Of a stretch of 64,000 nucleotides of DNA, positions 33,348 through 46,441 are shown in pieces. The notes beneath the pieces are model-generated. The model saw only the letters and a list, made by a program, of their open reading frames with translations, did no database searches and was not told the DNA's origin. A program made the position numbers and the translations under genes. Location: assembly GCA_036874045.1 (NCBI GenBank), contig CM072341.1, forward strand, positions 12,846,501-12,910,500, in the 5' to 3' direction. Each line of letters begins with the position of its first letter. The first letter of the stretch is position 1. The stretch comes from Cymodocea nodosa (taxonomy: Eukaryota; Streptophyta; Magnoliopsida; Alismatales; Cymodoceaceae).

Positions 33348-35017
33348 TGTCTTGTCAACTTAAGTATATATTTTTATTAGTAAACAAGCAATTCCACAAA
33401 TAAGATTTAAATTTAGTAAATTCGTTCGTTAAATTAACTACAAGTACACAACGTCTATTGTATAAGTATGCAATAACAGGTTGAACCCGTAGGGAATGGT
33501 TGAAATTTGATTTTTAACTTATTATAACCAAAGTATAGTGCATTTTAACTAATTTGCTCACTTAGTTGAGTTACTACTTAACTCAACAGACTAAGTTTAA
33601 TGGGTTATAGATAAATCAATGAACTACCTTCATTGAGTTACAAATAATTCAACGAGCTCTTTAGTAACTGCCTATTAATATTATTGATTGAAGAGGAATA
33701 CGGTCATCCATTAGGCGATCTCATAAATTGCAAATAACATCTCTTATGCTCTTAAAATGCTATTTTATATTAGATTTAACACTGATCAATTCTAGAATTC
33801 AAATACTTCAAATGGTAAATAGATCAATCATAATTTCAAAGATTTATACTAACTGATTTCAATATTTAATCATACGATTCTATATTAACTGAAATAAGAT
33901 AAACACAAAACATTTAATAATTACTAATTGACAATACAAACACAAATGATACAAATACAAATCTTGATAAATAGAATTATGTAAATGTGAACATATATTT
34001 TTGGTTTATTTTTGTTTTGTTTTGCTCCTTAAAATATACGATTTATGATAGGTAAAATTCTCTATTGAAAGTAAATGAAACTTCCGCTACTACATGCGAT
34101 GCAATTACACCTTTGAAAACTTAACCACTTATTGTCAAGCACTCATCTCCCTACTAGATTGTGAACCTAGACTTTTGTAAGTTGATCTCATCTTTAACAT
34201 AGTAGCATCAACCTGAAACCAAGGCTAGAAGTTTTACTATCTCTTGAGAGATGATTCGGTGTTTGGTGAAAAGGTATTTCCTTTTTGTGACACGATCACT
34301 CCTTAGTGGTTATTAGTCACCATGTTTTACTTGGAGTTGACCCAACATTGAAAAAATATCCACACAAACCTCTGATAAATGGTGGTTGGTGATGATGATA
34401 GTGGTGGTGGGAGCTCAAGGAATGTACGACGCTTTCTGTAGTGAGTGTGGTTCTCCCCCTCTTTATTCATTTTTTCTTCAATCCTTTTATATTTCTTTCT
34501 TGTAATAATTACTTCCGTTAAAATGATTGATTGGATTTTCTTCATTCATATCAACGACTGTAATTACTTTTTCATTTCACGATCGAGATCATGGCATGGT
34601 TCATGCAACATGGTTTCCTTACATATTTCTTGTAAACTACTCACAATCAAACATTAGAAAATAACTGATCTGTGGAGTTAGTGTAACTCAACAGACTTAC
34701 TCTGTTGACTTAACTATTAACTTAACAGACTGACCTTGTTGAGTTACAATGTAACTCAACAAACTCATTCAGTTCTGCAATTTAATAAAACAAATACTTA
34801 TATAACATTTAATAATTAATATGCAAAAGAAGTAATTTCTAATCAATTATAGATGATACTTAATTAACCATTAATTCCTTTAAATTATGCATGTTCTTTA
34901 ATTAAGTCTTACAATTATATAAATGTAGCATAATGACTTAATTCTCATATGATAAGTTAAATATTGTACAATTAACCATTCATTAATCACTAATATTATG
35001 CATAATTTCATTCTAAA
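33348..35017 (-). repeat. LTR of element B
   Basis: It starts TGTCTTGTC (+ strand) after the primer site and ends ATTTCATTCTAAA, the decayed form of the family terminus CATTCTAAACA. It aligns patchily with the A and C LTRs, including the CTCAACGA palindromes near 33560-33660 and 34670-34770. Confidence 0.8.
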
Positions 35018-35700
35018 TAGATAACACTTCTACTACATCAGGAATTGGCAACAACATAGAAACTTCTGTTCCTACTAATCTAGCACCACCTGAAGCCATT
35101 CCTCCACCAACTGTAGATAGTCCTCCTAAGGAAGTTTTTGACACTTATGTGTTTGAGGAGGCACCTCCATAGAAATCTCCAAAAATCCCTTTAGATGCAT
35201 ACTCTTTTAGATGAATTTCAACTATAGATTTATTTTACAATAAATATCAAAAAATACATATAGCATACAACAGACTTGTAGACTTTCATGGTATAGAGAT
35301 CATTCAAAGTTTGCTGTAATTTCAAGAAATTCTAGGCTTTATTCCTATAACTTCTATATTATCAGTGTTTGAAGACATAGTCCCTCTCTTTTATGCAAAT
35401 CTTGAGATATTTCCCAGTTTCCTCCAATTGCATTTGGACAATCAAAATATCAGCATTGATGAGGAATTTTTACAGCAATTGTTTGGAATATCCTATATTG
35501 GCATTGATATCTCCTTTTCCACTACTACCTTGGGTTGGAAAGAAGAAGATATGAATCAGTTAATTTGTATATCTCAAAATAAAAGATTTAAATTGGTTAA
35601 GCAAACTAATCTTCATGGTCTAGCTAGAATGATAACCTCCATTTTAACTTACACATTTTTCAAAAGAGAGGTCATGTAGATGAATTGGAATGCAAAGTTT
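35018..35700 (+). pseudogene. plant-specific transposon ORF of X (Transposase_32-like)
   Basis: A + strand frame from about 35025 runs through four early stops to an open stretch at 35365-35679. It shows FYNKYQKIHIAYNRLVDFHGIE, then VPLFYANLEIF, IDEEFLQQLFGIS, GWKEEDMNQLI and NLHGLARMITSILTY. The same order of motifs occurs in the env-position ORF of A (20105-21640), so both belong to one family. A Pro-rich N-terminal segment precedes. No other protein of X is visible. Confidence 0.65.
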
Positions 35701-36345
35701 ATCAAGCCACTTATACTGTAATGGCTAGCATTAAAGTAAACTAGGCAAAAGTGATAATTGCTTAGATTTCTCATCTTCAAAGTTTTCAATTCTATGAAAA
35801 TTTGATCTTTAAGTTGATGGCTTGATATTTCAATCTATCAAGAAAGGCTCTAAAATCTAATAGGACAAAATTTCTGAAACTCAAAGATCTACAGTGCATG
35901 TCTATATCAGATCTTATAGTTGTACCCAAGCCTACATCAATACTTGAGCCACAAATACCTCTAGTTGCTAAGCAACCTCCACAGTATCGTATTTCCACTT
36001 CTTAGCATGTAGACAATTCTATTTCTCTCCTACATTAGAATGAGTAATTACTAAAGCATAATCAATTGTTCTTGGACCAGGTTGCTCATTTAGAAGAAAC
36101 TTTAAGAGAGAAATAGGCTTTAATTCAGGAACTTATGCAACGTTTGTCTACTAATTTTTGATTTTGTATAATTTTTTGACCTCATGTATTTACTTCTACA
36201 TCATGTATGTTTCCACTTTATTTGCAATAAAATTGTTTTTATACTATACTGAATGTTTTCTACAATGCAATTATTTCTTTTTAATTATGACAAAGGGGGA
36301 GAATATATATGTTGAAGTTTTTATCATCATCAAAAAAGAAGAGAT
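35701..36345 (+). other. 3' internal region of X with purine-rich tracts
   Basis: Decayed coding continuation to about 36160, then non-coding. GACAAAGGGGGAGAAT at 36290-36305 and ATCATCAAAAAAGAAGAGAT at 36326-36345 are candidate polypurine tracts, the second directly adjoining the LTR. Confidence 0.6.
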
Positions 36346-38030
36346 TGTTGGTTCTTTATTTACAAGTTAAGTTTTGATGATGAAAAACTTAGACCAATAT
36401 TATTAGGAAAATGTTTCAAGACTTACTTTTAATTCTACAATTATTGCCTAGTTGGTTTATCCAAAATTATTCCTACAAACCTTCGAAAATAGCTTTCGAA
36501 AGGTTTCATTTTTCTTATAGTATAGAATCAAATACTTTCACTGAAAGTCACTGAAACTTAAGATAGTTTCAGATAGTTTCATTCCTTAATATTCTTTTCA
36601 GATAGTTTCATTTGAAAGTATCCGAAATATATTTAATTATCGGTGTGTTTCAATTTTTAATTTTTTGGAATGTTTATTTTTGAAAGTCACAGAAATGTTT
36701 TCCAAAATCGAAAGGTTTCATTTTTAAATATCGGATGGTTTCATTGAAACGTTTTAAGAGTGTTTTTGTTATACTATTTATAGGACATGTGTCATGTTTT
36801 TAAAGCATAACTTTAGTTTTGTTTTTCAGAAGGTTTCAACTGAAATGTTCTATTTTTCCTAAAAGTATTCAAATTGTTCTTTCTGTTTTTCTAAAAGCCT
36901 CGAATATGTCTAAACTTGGTATTTTTCCAACTATTATATGATATATTACTATTTTGGAAAGATATCTTTTTATTGCAGATCTAATTTAGAAGATTACCAA
37001 TTATACTTGGTAATTAGCTACTACACATGGAATCTAATGAATATAGAGTAATTGCTTGATAAAGAAATTTAGAAAAGAATTGAAAATCAAATTACAAAAT
37101 AGATAGAAAAGAATAGAGAGATATAGAAAGAAAGAAAAAGACAAGATTCTACATGAACCACTGAAGTATTGTTTCAACAAGGATCGTGTTCAAAGCTTAC
37201 AGGAAGAAATTTTCTGAAGAACAAAAAGAGATAGTTTGCAACAACTATTGAAGATTAAATCATGTAGAAGCATCTAGATTTCTTTTGAAGTTTTCAACTT
37301 TCAATATTCTTACAAGGAGTTTTTTGCAGTTTGTTTTTAATCATTTTGAGTATTGTACTCTTATGTTGAATTATTTTTTTCTACGTCTAAAAATCCTAAC
37401 TCATAGGGGTGTTGTGAATAAACATTCACAAGGTTGAGACCTAGGTGAAGAGAGTGAAGTGTGTGTCTTCACTTACTTAAGATTAAGGTATTGAGTGTAC
37501 AAGATTAGTGTTTTATGAAAGGTTGTTGTTGAGCTCAAGAAAAACAACATTTATAAGGTTGTTGCTCAGCTTATAAAAGTAATAAGACTCAAGTTTGTGC
37601 TTAACCTTAAAAGTATTTAGTAAATTCTCAAGGTTAGGGCCTTAAAGAGTACACTACCTGTTCTAGGAAATCATTATAAATCTTTTGTGTGTCCTTTATT
37701 TTGTGTGGTTGTTTATTTAAATTTAAATCATCATAATTAAGGTTAATTAGTGTCAACTACTTCTAAATTTTTAAAAGCAACAATATTCAAGTCTATACTT
37801 AGCCTTAAAAGCACTTAGTGAATTATCAATATTGAGGTCTCGAGGAGTGGACCACCCATTCTAGGGAACTACTACAAATCATTTGTGTTCCTTTATTTTG
37901 TATAATTCTTTACTGAAATTTAAATCATCATAATTAGAGTTAATTAGTGTCAACTACTTTTGAATTTTTAAAAGTAATTAGATTTGCTAGGACATTATTC
38001 ACCTCCCTCTAGTGTGTCATTCAATCCTCA
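36346..38030 (+). repeat. 3' LTR of X
   Basis: It starts TGTTGGTTC and ends TCAATCCTCA. It is about 200 bases longer than the 5' copy because its 3' part is tandemly duplicated: TTAATTAGTGTCAACTACTT, plus the preceding CTTAAAAGCACTTAGT...TTTGTGT block, occurs twice (about 37560-37785 and 37786-37990). Confidence 0.85.
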
Positions 38031-39587
38031 CCAAATATTTTTTAAGAAGTCAAGATTAAATATTAAATATTAAGATAAATAATAATAATAATAATAGCAT
38101 ATAAAAAGGGGAGAATTAAGATATTTTTAGATACAAAATATAAGTGTCTAAAATAAAATCAAATATCTTAGGTAAAAAATATAAATATCTAATTAAATTA
38201 TTTTAGGAGCAAAATGAAATATCTAGAATGAAATCCAACATTTTGAGATATAAAAATATAAATACCCAAGAAATTAAAATCAAGATGCCTTAGATACAAA
38301 TATGAATATTTAAAATAAAAACAAAATATTGTAATAAATCAAATATATTTTGTAAAAAAATATATTGTTTATGTATGTGATAATGGATCTTTTTATATAA
38401 GGAACCCATCATGAAGTATGCATTGCCCAAACAACATATTGGTAGAAATACTTTCTCGATTGTTGGCGAAGGAGGCATGTAGACTATTGCCTCTACAAAT
38501 TAACAAATATTTTCATCAACGATTTCTTTTTCAACACTTTGCACTTGTTTTGATTCATCGACGATTGTGATGTTTTAATCAAGTATCATTTTCAATAGCC
38601 TACTTTTTCTTGCTTCGACCTTCATGTTGGCATTTCGTTAAACTCTCTCAATGGTGTAACAACTAACATATTAGGTCGTAGCAAAAGCTTAATTGTATAT
38701 GAAGAAAATTTGGTCATTAATGGTTCCTCATTTCTGACAATATATATTCAAATTCCTATAATTATGGAAGAGTTTCGAATTCCCCGACTAAGAATGGAGG
38801 AGCATTGTTTTATAAAAGGTGTTGCTGCTATGATATTTTGCTTAAGGATTCACTAGAATCAATTAAGTCACCAACTCTTTTGTTGGGAACCTATGAAAGA
38901 GTGTAATGGTAACGTTTACCTTCACATCTATTGCTTTGAAAACAGATGTTGAAACTCTACAAAGATTACAATGTTCAGTTCTAGAGTAATTAAAAATAAA
39001 AGTCTAATCGTCATAGGCAACACAATTTACCTTACATCAAATTGTGACTCACACATCCATTAAGATCCATACATTGTCACCATTGACATAGAAAAAGAGA
39101 TTATTAAAACACTTTTATTATCGCCTCTTGTTGAAGGGATGAAGGGTTTCACTTTCTTAGAAGATATTATAGAGATCACAACATGGAAAGGTAAGGAGAG
39201 GTTATTATCACTATCCTTATGTTTAATCCAATAGTCCACAGTAGAGATAACATTTCACATACGGACAATGGAAGATCACCATAAGTGGTGTTGGAGCATG
39301 AATTATGTAGAAATAAAGATAAAATTTTGAAGCAATGACAACATCCATTAGAAGTTTTACATTGATTATTGACGATATTCTTGTGGTTGCCATTCACGAT
39401 ATCTTCTTTATTTATAAGCTGATTTATGAGGAAGACAGAGTAGAGCTGATCAAAAGTGAAAGGTTGTAAGAATTTTATCTCACATTCTTTCATAATTTAA
39501 ATACACTATGTTCTTGTTAATCACTTTGAAAAAGTTATCACAAGCTTTCCTTTAAATTGATTTATATATATGGAGTTTATTATTATT

Positions 39588-39607
39588 ATTATTATTATTA
39601 TTAGTAC

Positions 39608-39643
<36 letters not shown>

Positions 39644-39650
39644 TATAATA
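39588..39650. repeat. (ATT)n / (AAT)n inverted microsatellite pair
   Basis: An ATT run and an AAT run are separated by GTAC, forming a hairpin-capable dyad. Confidence 0.9.
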
Positions 39651-42600
39651 TAATAATGATTGTAATATAATAAATAGATACAATATGATTGAAATAATGG
39701 TTTATGTATAATTATAATTATTATACTAGTGTAGGTGAGGTCTGTGGACTTTACTCAAACATACTAGATTTAGTTCATGTATTTATGTATAATTCGTAAA
39801 GTTCACTTAAACCTAATAGATTTAGTCTATAGGGTTTGCCAAAGTCTAATAAATTTAGTTTCGTTAAATTTATTTAAATCCAACAAACTTAGTTTGTGAG
39901 GTTTGATTAAACTTAATAGACTTAATTTAAGAATATTGTCTACGGTATCTTAGATACAAAATAAAAGTGTATAAAATAAATTTTAAAAAAATCTTAAACA
40001 TAAAAATATAAAGATGTCTAAGAAATTTTAAAATAAAAAATTTTTAGATACAAAATAAAAGTATATAAAATAAAAATTAAATAGCTTAGATATAAAATAT
40101 AAGTATTTGATTAAGGTAAACATCTTAGATATAAGATATAAATATCTAAGATTCAAAATTAAAAGTAATTTAGATATAAAATATAAATATCTAACATATA
40201 TATAAAATTAGATTAAACTAAATGTATTAGATATAAAATATAAAAATATCTAAGAAATTAAAATTCAAATATTGTAGAAACAAAATAAAAGTATTTAAAA
40301 TAAAATCAAATATATTAGATATACAACTATGAAAATGTTTGAAATCAAAGCATTTTAGATACACCATGTAAAGTATATGAAATAAAATACCTAAGATATA
40401 AAAACACAAAAATATTTAAGAAGTTAGAAGTTTTGTGGTGTTTAAGTGTAATTTGTAAAGTTTACCTAAACTTTATGGATTAGTTTGTAAGATTTGACTA
40501 AACTTAACAAACTTAGTTTATAGAGTTTATGCAAACTTAATGAATGTAGTTCATTCCTTTTTTTTCTTGAAGGTGATAACTTCATGAACATTCAAATAGT
40601 CTGATATACACCAAAAGCATCTATATAAGTGATAACATGTTATACTTCATAGACACTCAAACAATCTAGTATACATCAAGAGTATCCATGGAAGTGAAAG
40701 CTTGCAAGAATAGGCATTCCTAGGTAATTAGAAAGGCACTCTCTTAGAATTTGATCTCATGTACCACACACTTTGTCTTTTAGACATTTCCAACTAGTTA
40801 AAGGTACCCAAATAGTCTCATCCACTAATTCAATTGAGAGTAGTGATAGAGGCAAGGTCCACAATGTGTGCATATGATTTTTAAGTAAGTGTACACACTT
40901 ATTGCTTATCTACGCTTAAGTAAAGTCAACATTACTGTCTATAGATATTGTACAAGAACTTTCCAAGTAGTCACCCATCCTGATTTTACTTTTGCCCAAA
41001 TATGATTAAATTTAAAGTTCTTATAAAAGTAGGTGCTTGATAATAGGTATAAATGTACCTAAATATAGTTCATTAGATTTGTCTAAACTCAACGTACTTA
41101 GTTTTAAAAAATAAAATTAAAGTATAAGAGTTTAAAAGAAAATGAAATTAAATATCTTAAATAAAAAATCCAAGAAATTAAAATTAAAGTATTTTAGATG
41201 CAAAATATAAGTGTCTAAAATAAAATTTAAAAAGTAAAAATTGAATATGTTGGATATAAAAATATAAATGTTTGAGAAATAAAAAATGAATATATTTTAG
41301 ATATGAAATATAAGTATCCAAATTAAAATTGAATATGTAAAATTAAGAAATATATATATATATATAATCATCAAATTAAACATTTTAAATGTAAAATGTA
41401 AATATCTAAAATAAGATAAAAAATATATTTTAGGTACAAAACATAAATTTTCAAGTTAAAATCAAATATATTAGACATAAAATGGAGATATCTAAGAGAT
41501 AAATCAAAATATTTTAGATACTAGATATGAATATATAAAATAAAGTCAAGTATAAAAAAAATAGATCAAAATCTTAAGGCATTTTTTAAAAAATGAAAAC
41601 AAAGGGAGGAATGCTACCTCACATTTATAAAATGTCAGGTGACATTTGAAAAATATAAATATTAAGAAAAATATCTATATGTAACAGATTTTGATTGAAA
41701 GAAAGTCATCTTCCAGTCCGATTAAAGATAGAAAATAAAAAATATAATAAAAAACTATATATGCGAACCTTAGTCAAATTGAAGCCCATCTTCGATCTCA
41801 CCAAAGGATATAAAAAATATGATAATATATATATATATACCTCGATCAAGCTGAAGTTACATTTCGGTAATTTAATAATAAAATATGTATATAGAAGAAA
41901 AAGAAAAGGACAAATTCCTAGGATATAACCTAAATATAAAAAAATATGATATAAAAAAAGATAAAATATATTAAATACTCTTAAATAAGAGTATAAACTA
42001 TTTATATATAATATATATATATAACACATAAAAATATATATATATTTAACACATAAAATATATTAAATGCTCTTGAACTGTTTATATAATATATATATAT
42101 ATATAATACATAAAAGATGTTAAATTGTTTGTGTAAAGAATATATAATATATTAAATGCTCGTAAACAAGAGTATAAACTATTTGTATAAAAAATATATA
42201 TGTAAATATAATATATTAAATACTTCTAAATAATAGTATAAATTATTTATGAAAGAAAGAAAATATTAAATATTCCTAAATAAGAGTATAAATTATTTGT
42301 AAAAAAAATAAAAATATATTAAATACTCCTAAACAAGAGCATGAATTGTTTATATAAAAAAAAAAATGTACAATAAAAATATAAACTAATTATAAAATTC
42401 ATATTTTGGCTTAAACAAAATATAATAATGTCAATATATATATAAAAGATATTAAATACTTCTAGACATAAGCCTAAACTATCTATAATATCAAATATGT
42501 TTCTAAATTAAAAACAATATATTTAAATTACGATAAAAAAATCTAAAACATGTGATATTCATGGATAAAAATTTGGAAATAAGCCTAAATTATCTAAAAT

Positions 42601-42744
42601 ATTGATGCTCTCAAATATGAGCTTGAATCATTTAAGTTATCTTGGAACCAGAAATGTCGAAAATATATATGTTGGCTAATATTTGATGTTACATGTTAGT
42701 TATACAACAACATTGTTTGATGTGAAAGGTTAAATCAGAAAACT

Positions 42745-42770
42745 GGTCCTGCCAACGACTCCAAAAGACT
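42745..42770 (-). other. primer-binding-site-like sequence next to LTR C
   Basis: CCTGCCAACGACTCCAAAAGACT resembles element B's site CCTAGCAACGACGCCAGAAAACT, so a few dozen bases of internal sequence survive beyond the LTR. Confidence 0.55.
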
Positions 42771-44733
42771 TGTATTGATTTGCTAACTTCTATTTTTATG
42801 TTTATATAATTAATTACTTTTAAAAGTAAACAAATAACTTTTCACACAAATTAAATATTAATTCTAATTTGTATTTTAACTGCAAGTGCATTATGTATAT
42901 TATATTTGTGTGCAAGTATAGGTCGATCCCATAGAGATTGAGTAAGAATTGTGTACTATTTTGATTTTTATATTGAAGTTTATATGTGTTCAGTAAGTAC
43001 TCTGTTGAGTTACAGTTAACAAATAGACCTAGTTCGTGGAATTATGGTTAACTCAACAAACTAACTTCGTGAACTTAGTTAACTCCACAAGTTGGTTCTT
43101 TTCCAATTAAATACTGCTATTTACAGAGGAATTTGGCCAACTATTGGGCAGTTCCACAGAATGTAAATAACATTAATTAAACTCTTTAATGTTAGTTAAT
43201 ATTAGATTTGTCATTAAGCAATACTAACATTTAGATATTTCAAACAGCAGCCATTAAAATCTTTAAGTATCTGAAATGAATCAAGTTCAGTAAATAATAA
43301 AATTATTTTCTATTTTCTAAATCAAACAAACATAAAACATTCACAATACTAACAATTATAATATTAATCATGATACAAAACATACAATACAACACTTTAA
43401 TACTAAATGTAAACACAGATAATTTGTTGTTTTTGGTATTTTTGTTTTGATATGTTCCTAAAGATGAACGAAAGGTGAAATGTAAAAATCTCTATCTACA
43501 GTAAAAACTTTCATCACTACATGCGATGCGATTACATCACTGAAAACTTAATCACTTATAATCTTGCCTCCTCTCCCTATAGAATCGCGAATCCAAAATT
43601 GTAAGATGATCTCCTCTTCAGCATACTAGTACTAACCCGAAATCAAAGCTAAAAGCTTTACGATCTCTTGAGATATGAGTTGGTGCTTGGTGAAAATGGT
43701 TTCTCTTCCCACGATGCGATTACTCCTCATAGTGGTTGTCAGTTACCGTGTTTGGCTCGGAATCGACCCAACATCAAGAAAGTATACTCATAGACCTCTG
43801 ATGGTTGGTGATTATAGTGGTGGTGTGGAGCTTTAGAGAACTTTCGACGCTTCCTGTAGTTAGCACAGTTCTCCACCTCTGCACACACACCTTCTTTGTC
43901 TTTTTTTCTCTTCTTTTATATTTCTTTCTACAGTAACTACTTCTGCTTAAATGATCGGTTGGATTTCCTTCATACATATCAACGATGATGATTTCTACTT
44001 CATTCCACGAGTGAATTCCTGCGTGATACGTGCAATTATGGTTTTCCTTCAAATTTCCTGTTTCTACAACTACTACAGTGGCATATTACAAAATAAATGG
44101 TCTGTGGAGTTACAGATAACTCAATGAACTTACTTCGTTGATTTAACTATAAAACACGTGTAATAAAGAAATAACAAGTTCAGATGTTTCAGATAGTTAT
44201 AACTATAAATATCTGAAACTTATATGCATTTCGGATAGTTAACACCTAACCTTTCGAAAGATAACTTAAGTTAAGTTTCTAGAACGCAACACGTGTCCTC
44301 AAGCTACTTTATGATAAAAAGATATTTCGGATAGTTACAAATCTAATTATCCGATGCCTAGATGCATTTCAGATAATTACCAAATAACTTACCAAAAATC
44401 CACTTAAGTCATGCATTGATATTTCAACACGTGTACTTCAGGAAATAATAAAATATTTTTTAAGCATTTAAAACATAACTGTCTAGTACATGCAATATAA
44501 CTCTCCAAAATAACAAAAAATTCGGATCCTTAAGAATTAAAAACTTGCAACTTACTAATAGTTCAGAAATGTACTAAATTAACGTTAATTTCCTGAAATT
44601 ATGTAGATTCTTTCATTAAAGCATGTAATTGTGCAATTTTAACATAATGACTTAATTCTCATATGTTAAGCTAAATATTATGTAAATAACCATCATTTAA
44701 GCGTTAATATTATGTATTATTTCATTCTAAACA
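42771..44733 (-). repeat. LTR of the A family, third copy (C)
   Basis: It starts TGTATTG and ends TTCATTCTAAACA. It aligns along its length with the A LTRs (e.g. TTGTATTTTAACTGCAAGTGCA, the 43570-43790 block, and the palindromes near 43003-43095 and 44100-44130). No internal coding sequence adjoins, so it is a solo LTR or severe truncation. A frame at 43774-44052 is LTR sequence. No convincing target duplication was found. Confidence 0.85.
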
Positions 44734-46141
44734 AATGTTTTTTGTAATCTTTTTTCATTAATAATAAATTATGTTTAATATAACTTTTAGTGTACATTTT
44801 ATTATAATGTATATGATGCATATGAGGTATTCTTTGAAAGAAAATGTAAGATATGAAATTTATTTACTAACTATTGATGATTCTCTTAATCAATTAATAA
44901 ATAATTATTAAGATAAAAAAACTCACGCTAACAAAGGCTTTGAAAACTGTACCCTTCAAGGGCATACAAAATTAAGATTATGAACTAAGGATTGTTAAAT
45001 CTATTTGTTAGATTAACCTACCATGACATCATTTGTTAAGATCAATTTACGTTATTGAAGATCTATTAAATAATAAATTATTAGTGATTTTAAGTGAAAT
45101 AAAGAGTACTTAATGTTTTGCAATATAATGAACAAATATTAATTGAGATTATAGTGATTTAACTTAGGTAAAGAGTTGAGATATATATATATATGGTGGA
45201 TAAAGTTCTTATAGGCACTTATAGGTATTATATTTCTCCCCCATATAGATTATCATTAGATGAATACCAATATATAGTTAAATTTTATTTAAGTTAAATA
45301 AGATTTAAATGTATTAAAATCAGGTAATTTTTTATTATTTAAAAGTAATGATATTTAAATCCAAAAATTTTAATGAATACATAGAACATAGATTAGCTCT
45401 TAATTTTATTGCATGGTAGATATATTATAGGTCAACTATCTTGATATTTATTTTTCATTTTTAAAAATAAAATGTTAAAAAATGTAAGCACTGGAGTGAA
45501 AAAATTCTTGCAGTTACTTATCTGAATAGAATTATATGGCTAATTGCATAATAACTTTTTGTTCATTACAATTAAGAATAAGATTAATTTAAATTAAAAT
45601 GGGTTAGAGACCAATTACAATTCCAACTTGTAGCGGCAAAGAATTTTTACTGTATTATTAGTGTGAATTTGGATCCCCTGGTTTATGCTTGCAATTAAAT
45701 TTCTAACTTCAATATAAAAAAAATCAATTCCAACCTCAAAAATTATTTAGTATTGCTTTGATATTGTCTTTTTCTAGGTTTTATAGATTAATACAAATAA
45801 TATTATTTTTAGATATATTGAGGTGAATATCAATTTGATATTCCCTCAAAATTTATGTCTCACTTCTTTTTAGGCAGAAAATGTCTTTGTATTTTTTTTG
45901 TCTTTATTAAAGAAATTCAATCTAAATGGAAGCAATAAGTTACAAACTGTTAATGTCGAATGTGGTGATTTGGAGAATGACGAGAATTCCACTTGTTCTT
46001 TTTAAAGAAGTTAGGCGGATATAGTAAAAAGAGATGGAAATAATTAATCTTTGTATATTTTTTTCTTTTTAAGATTATTTTTTCCTTACAAATTTTAAAC
46101 TCTATTTTTTGTATTTTTTTTCCCAACTGACATACCATACC
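44734..46141. other. AT-rich DNA upstream of the ABC transporter gene
   Basis: No gene and no recognisable element. A short (AT)n run lies at 45180-45196. Confidence 0.55.
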
Positions 46142-46441
46142 TTTTATAAGAAAACCTTAAATGGTTGTACTTAAAACAAAAATAATTCCACGTGGTCCAC
46201 GGGCACGTCGCCGCCGTTTAAAATGACTCACGTCAACGTCCGACCTCTTTCCCTCCCCCCGCCTTCCGTCCTCCCAATCTGTTAACCTTCCCCATTTCCA
46301 CCATTCTCGCCGCTCCTCGCTCTCCTCCGCCATTCCCCGCTCTCGCCCTCCTTCCCTCTCCCGTCTTCCCCAGTCTACCCCTAGGTCCTCCCCCCCGCCA
46401 CCCTTCCGCGCCTCCCTGCTTTCCAGCTCCCACCTCCATTC
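46142..46441 (+). promoter_or_regulatory. probable promoter and 5' leader of the ABCG gene
   Basis: A TTTATAAG TATA-like site at 46143-46150 is followed by a GC-rich, strongly pyrimidine-biased leader (about 46195-46441, CCTCCCCCC/CTTCC/CTCTCC tracts) up to the ATG. The jump in GC content marks the start of the host gene. The long antisense frame here (46157-47011) follows from this composition. Confidence 0.45.

Larger units (their letters stand above)
30309..35017 (-). mobile_element. Athila-like element B, 3'-truncated
   Basis: - strand: LTR (33348-35017), tRNA-Asp-type primer site, leader, gag-linker, protease region and RT. The sequence ends at about 30309, just after RT, with no integrase and no second LTR. 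It is related to A throughout but clearly diverged, an older or different subfamily member inside X. There are many stops. Confidence 0.8.
11492..38030 (+). mobile_element. LTR retrotransposon X, interrupted by two later elements
   Basis: X has a 5' LTR split into 11492-11626 and 28544-29894, a primer site resembling TGGTATCAAAGC (tRNA-iMet type) at 29899-29911, purine-rich tracts at 36290-36345, and a 3' LTR at 36346-38030. Removing insertion A (11627-28543) restores a continuous LTR matching the intact 3' copy. No gag, protease, RT or integrase of its own is visible. The only coding trace is a plant-specific transposon ORF before the 3' LTR. This fits a large non-autonomous derivative mobilised in trans. 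The + orientation follows from primer site and polypurine positions. Confidence 0.75.
38031..42770. repeat. AT-rich degenerate repeat domain
   Basis: Long runs of a ~40-bp motif around TTAGATA(C/T)AAAATATAAGTATCTAAAATAAAA (38090-38330, 39940-40430, 41110-41560). A second motif near TTTACTTAAACTTAATAGATTTAGTTTGT recurs (39740-39930, 40440-40560, 41080-41110). 38480-39500 is less repetitive, with no recognisable gene. Related AT-rich repeat lies left of X at 11400-11491, consistent with X having inserted into this domain. Confidence 0.55.

Noticed and set aside
38480..39500. Possible host gene on the - strand (105-codon frame)
   Set aside because: No domain, no supporting splice structure, and low-complexity neighbours; left as unassigned DNA.
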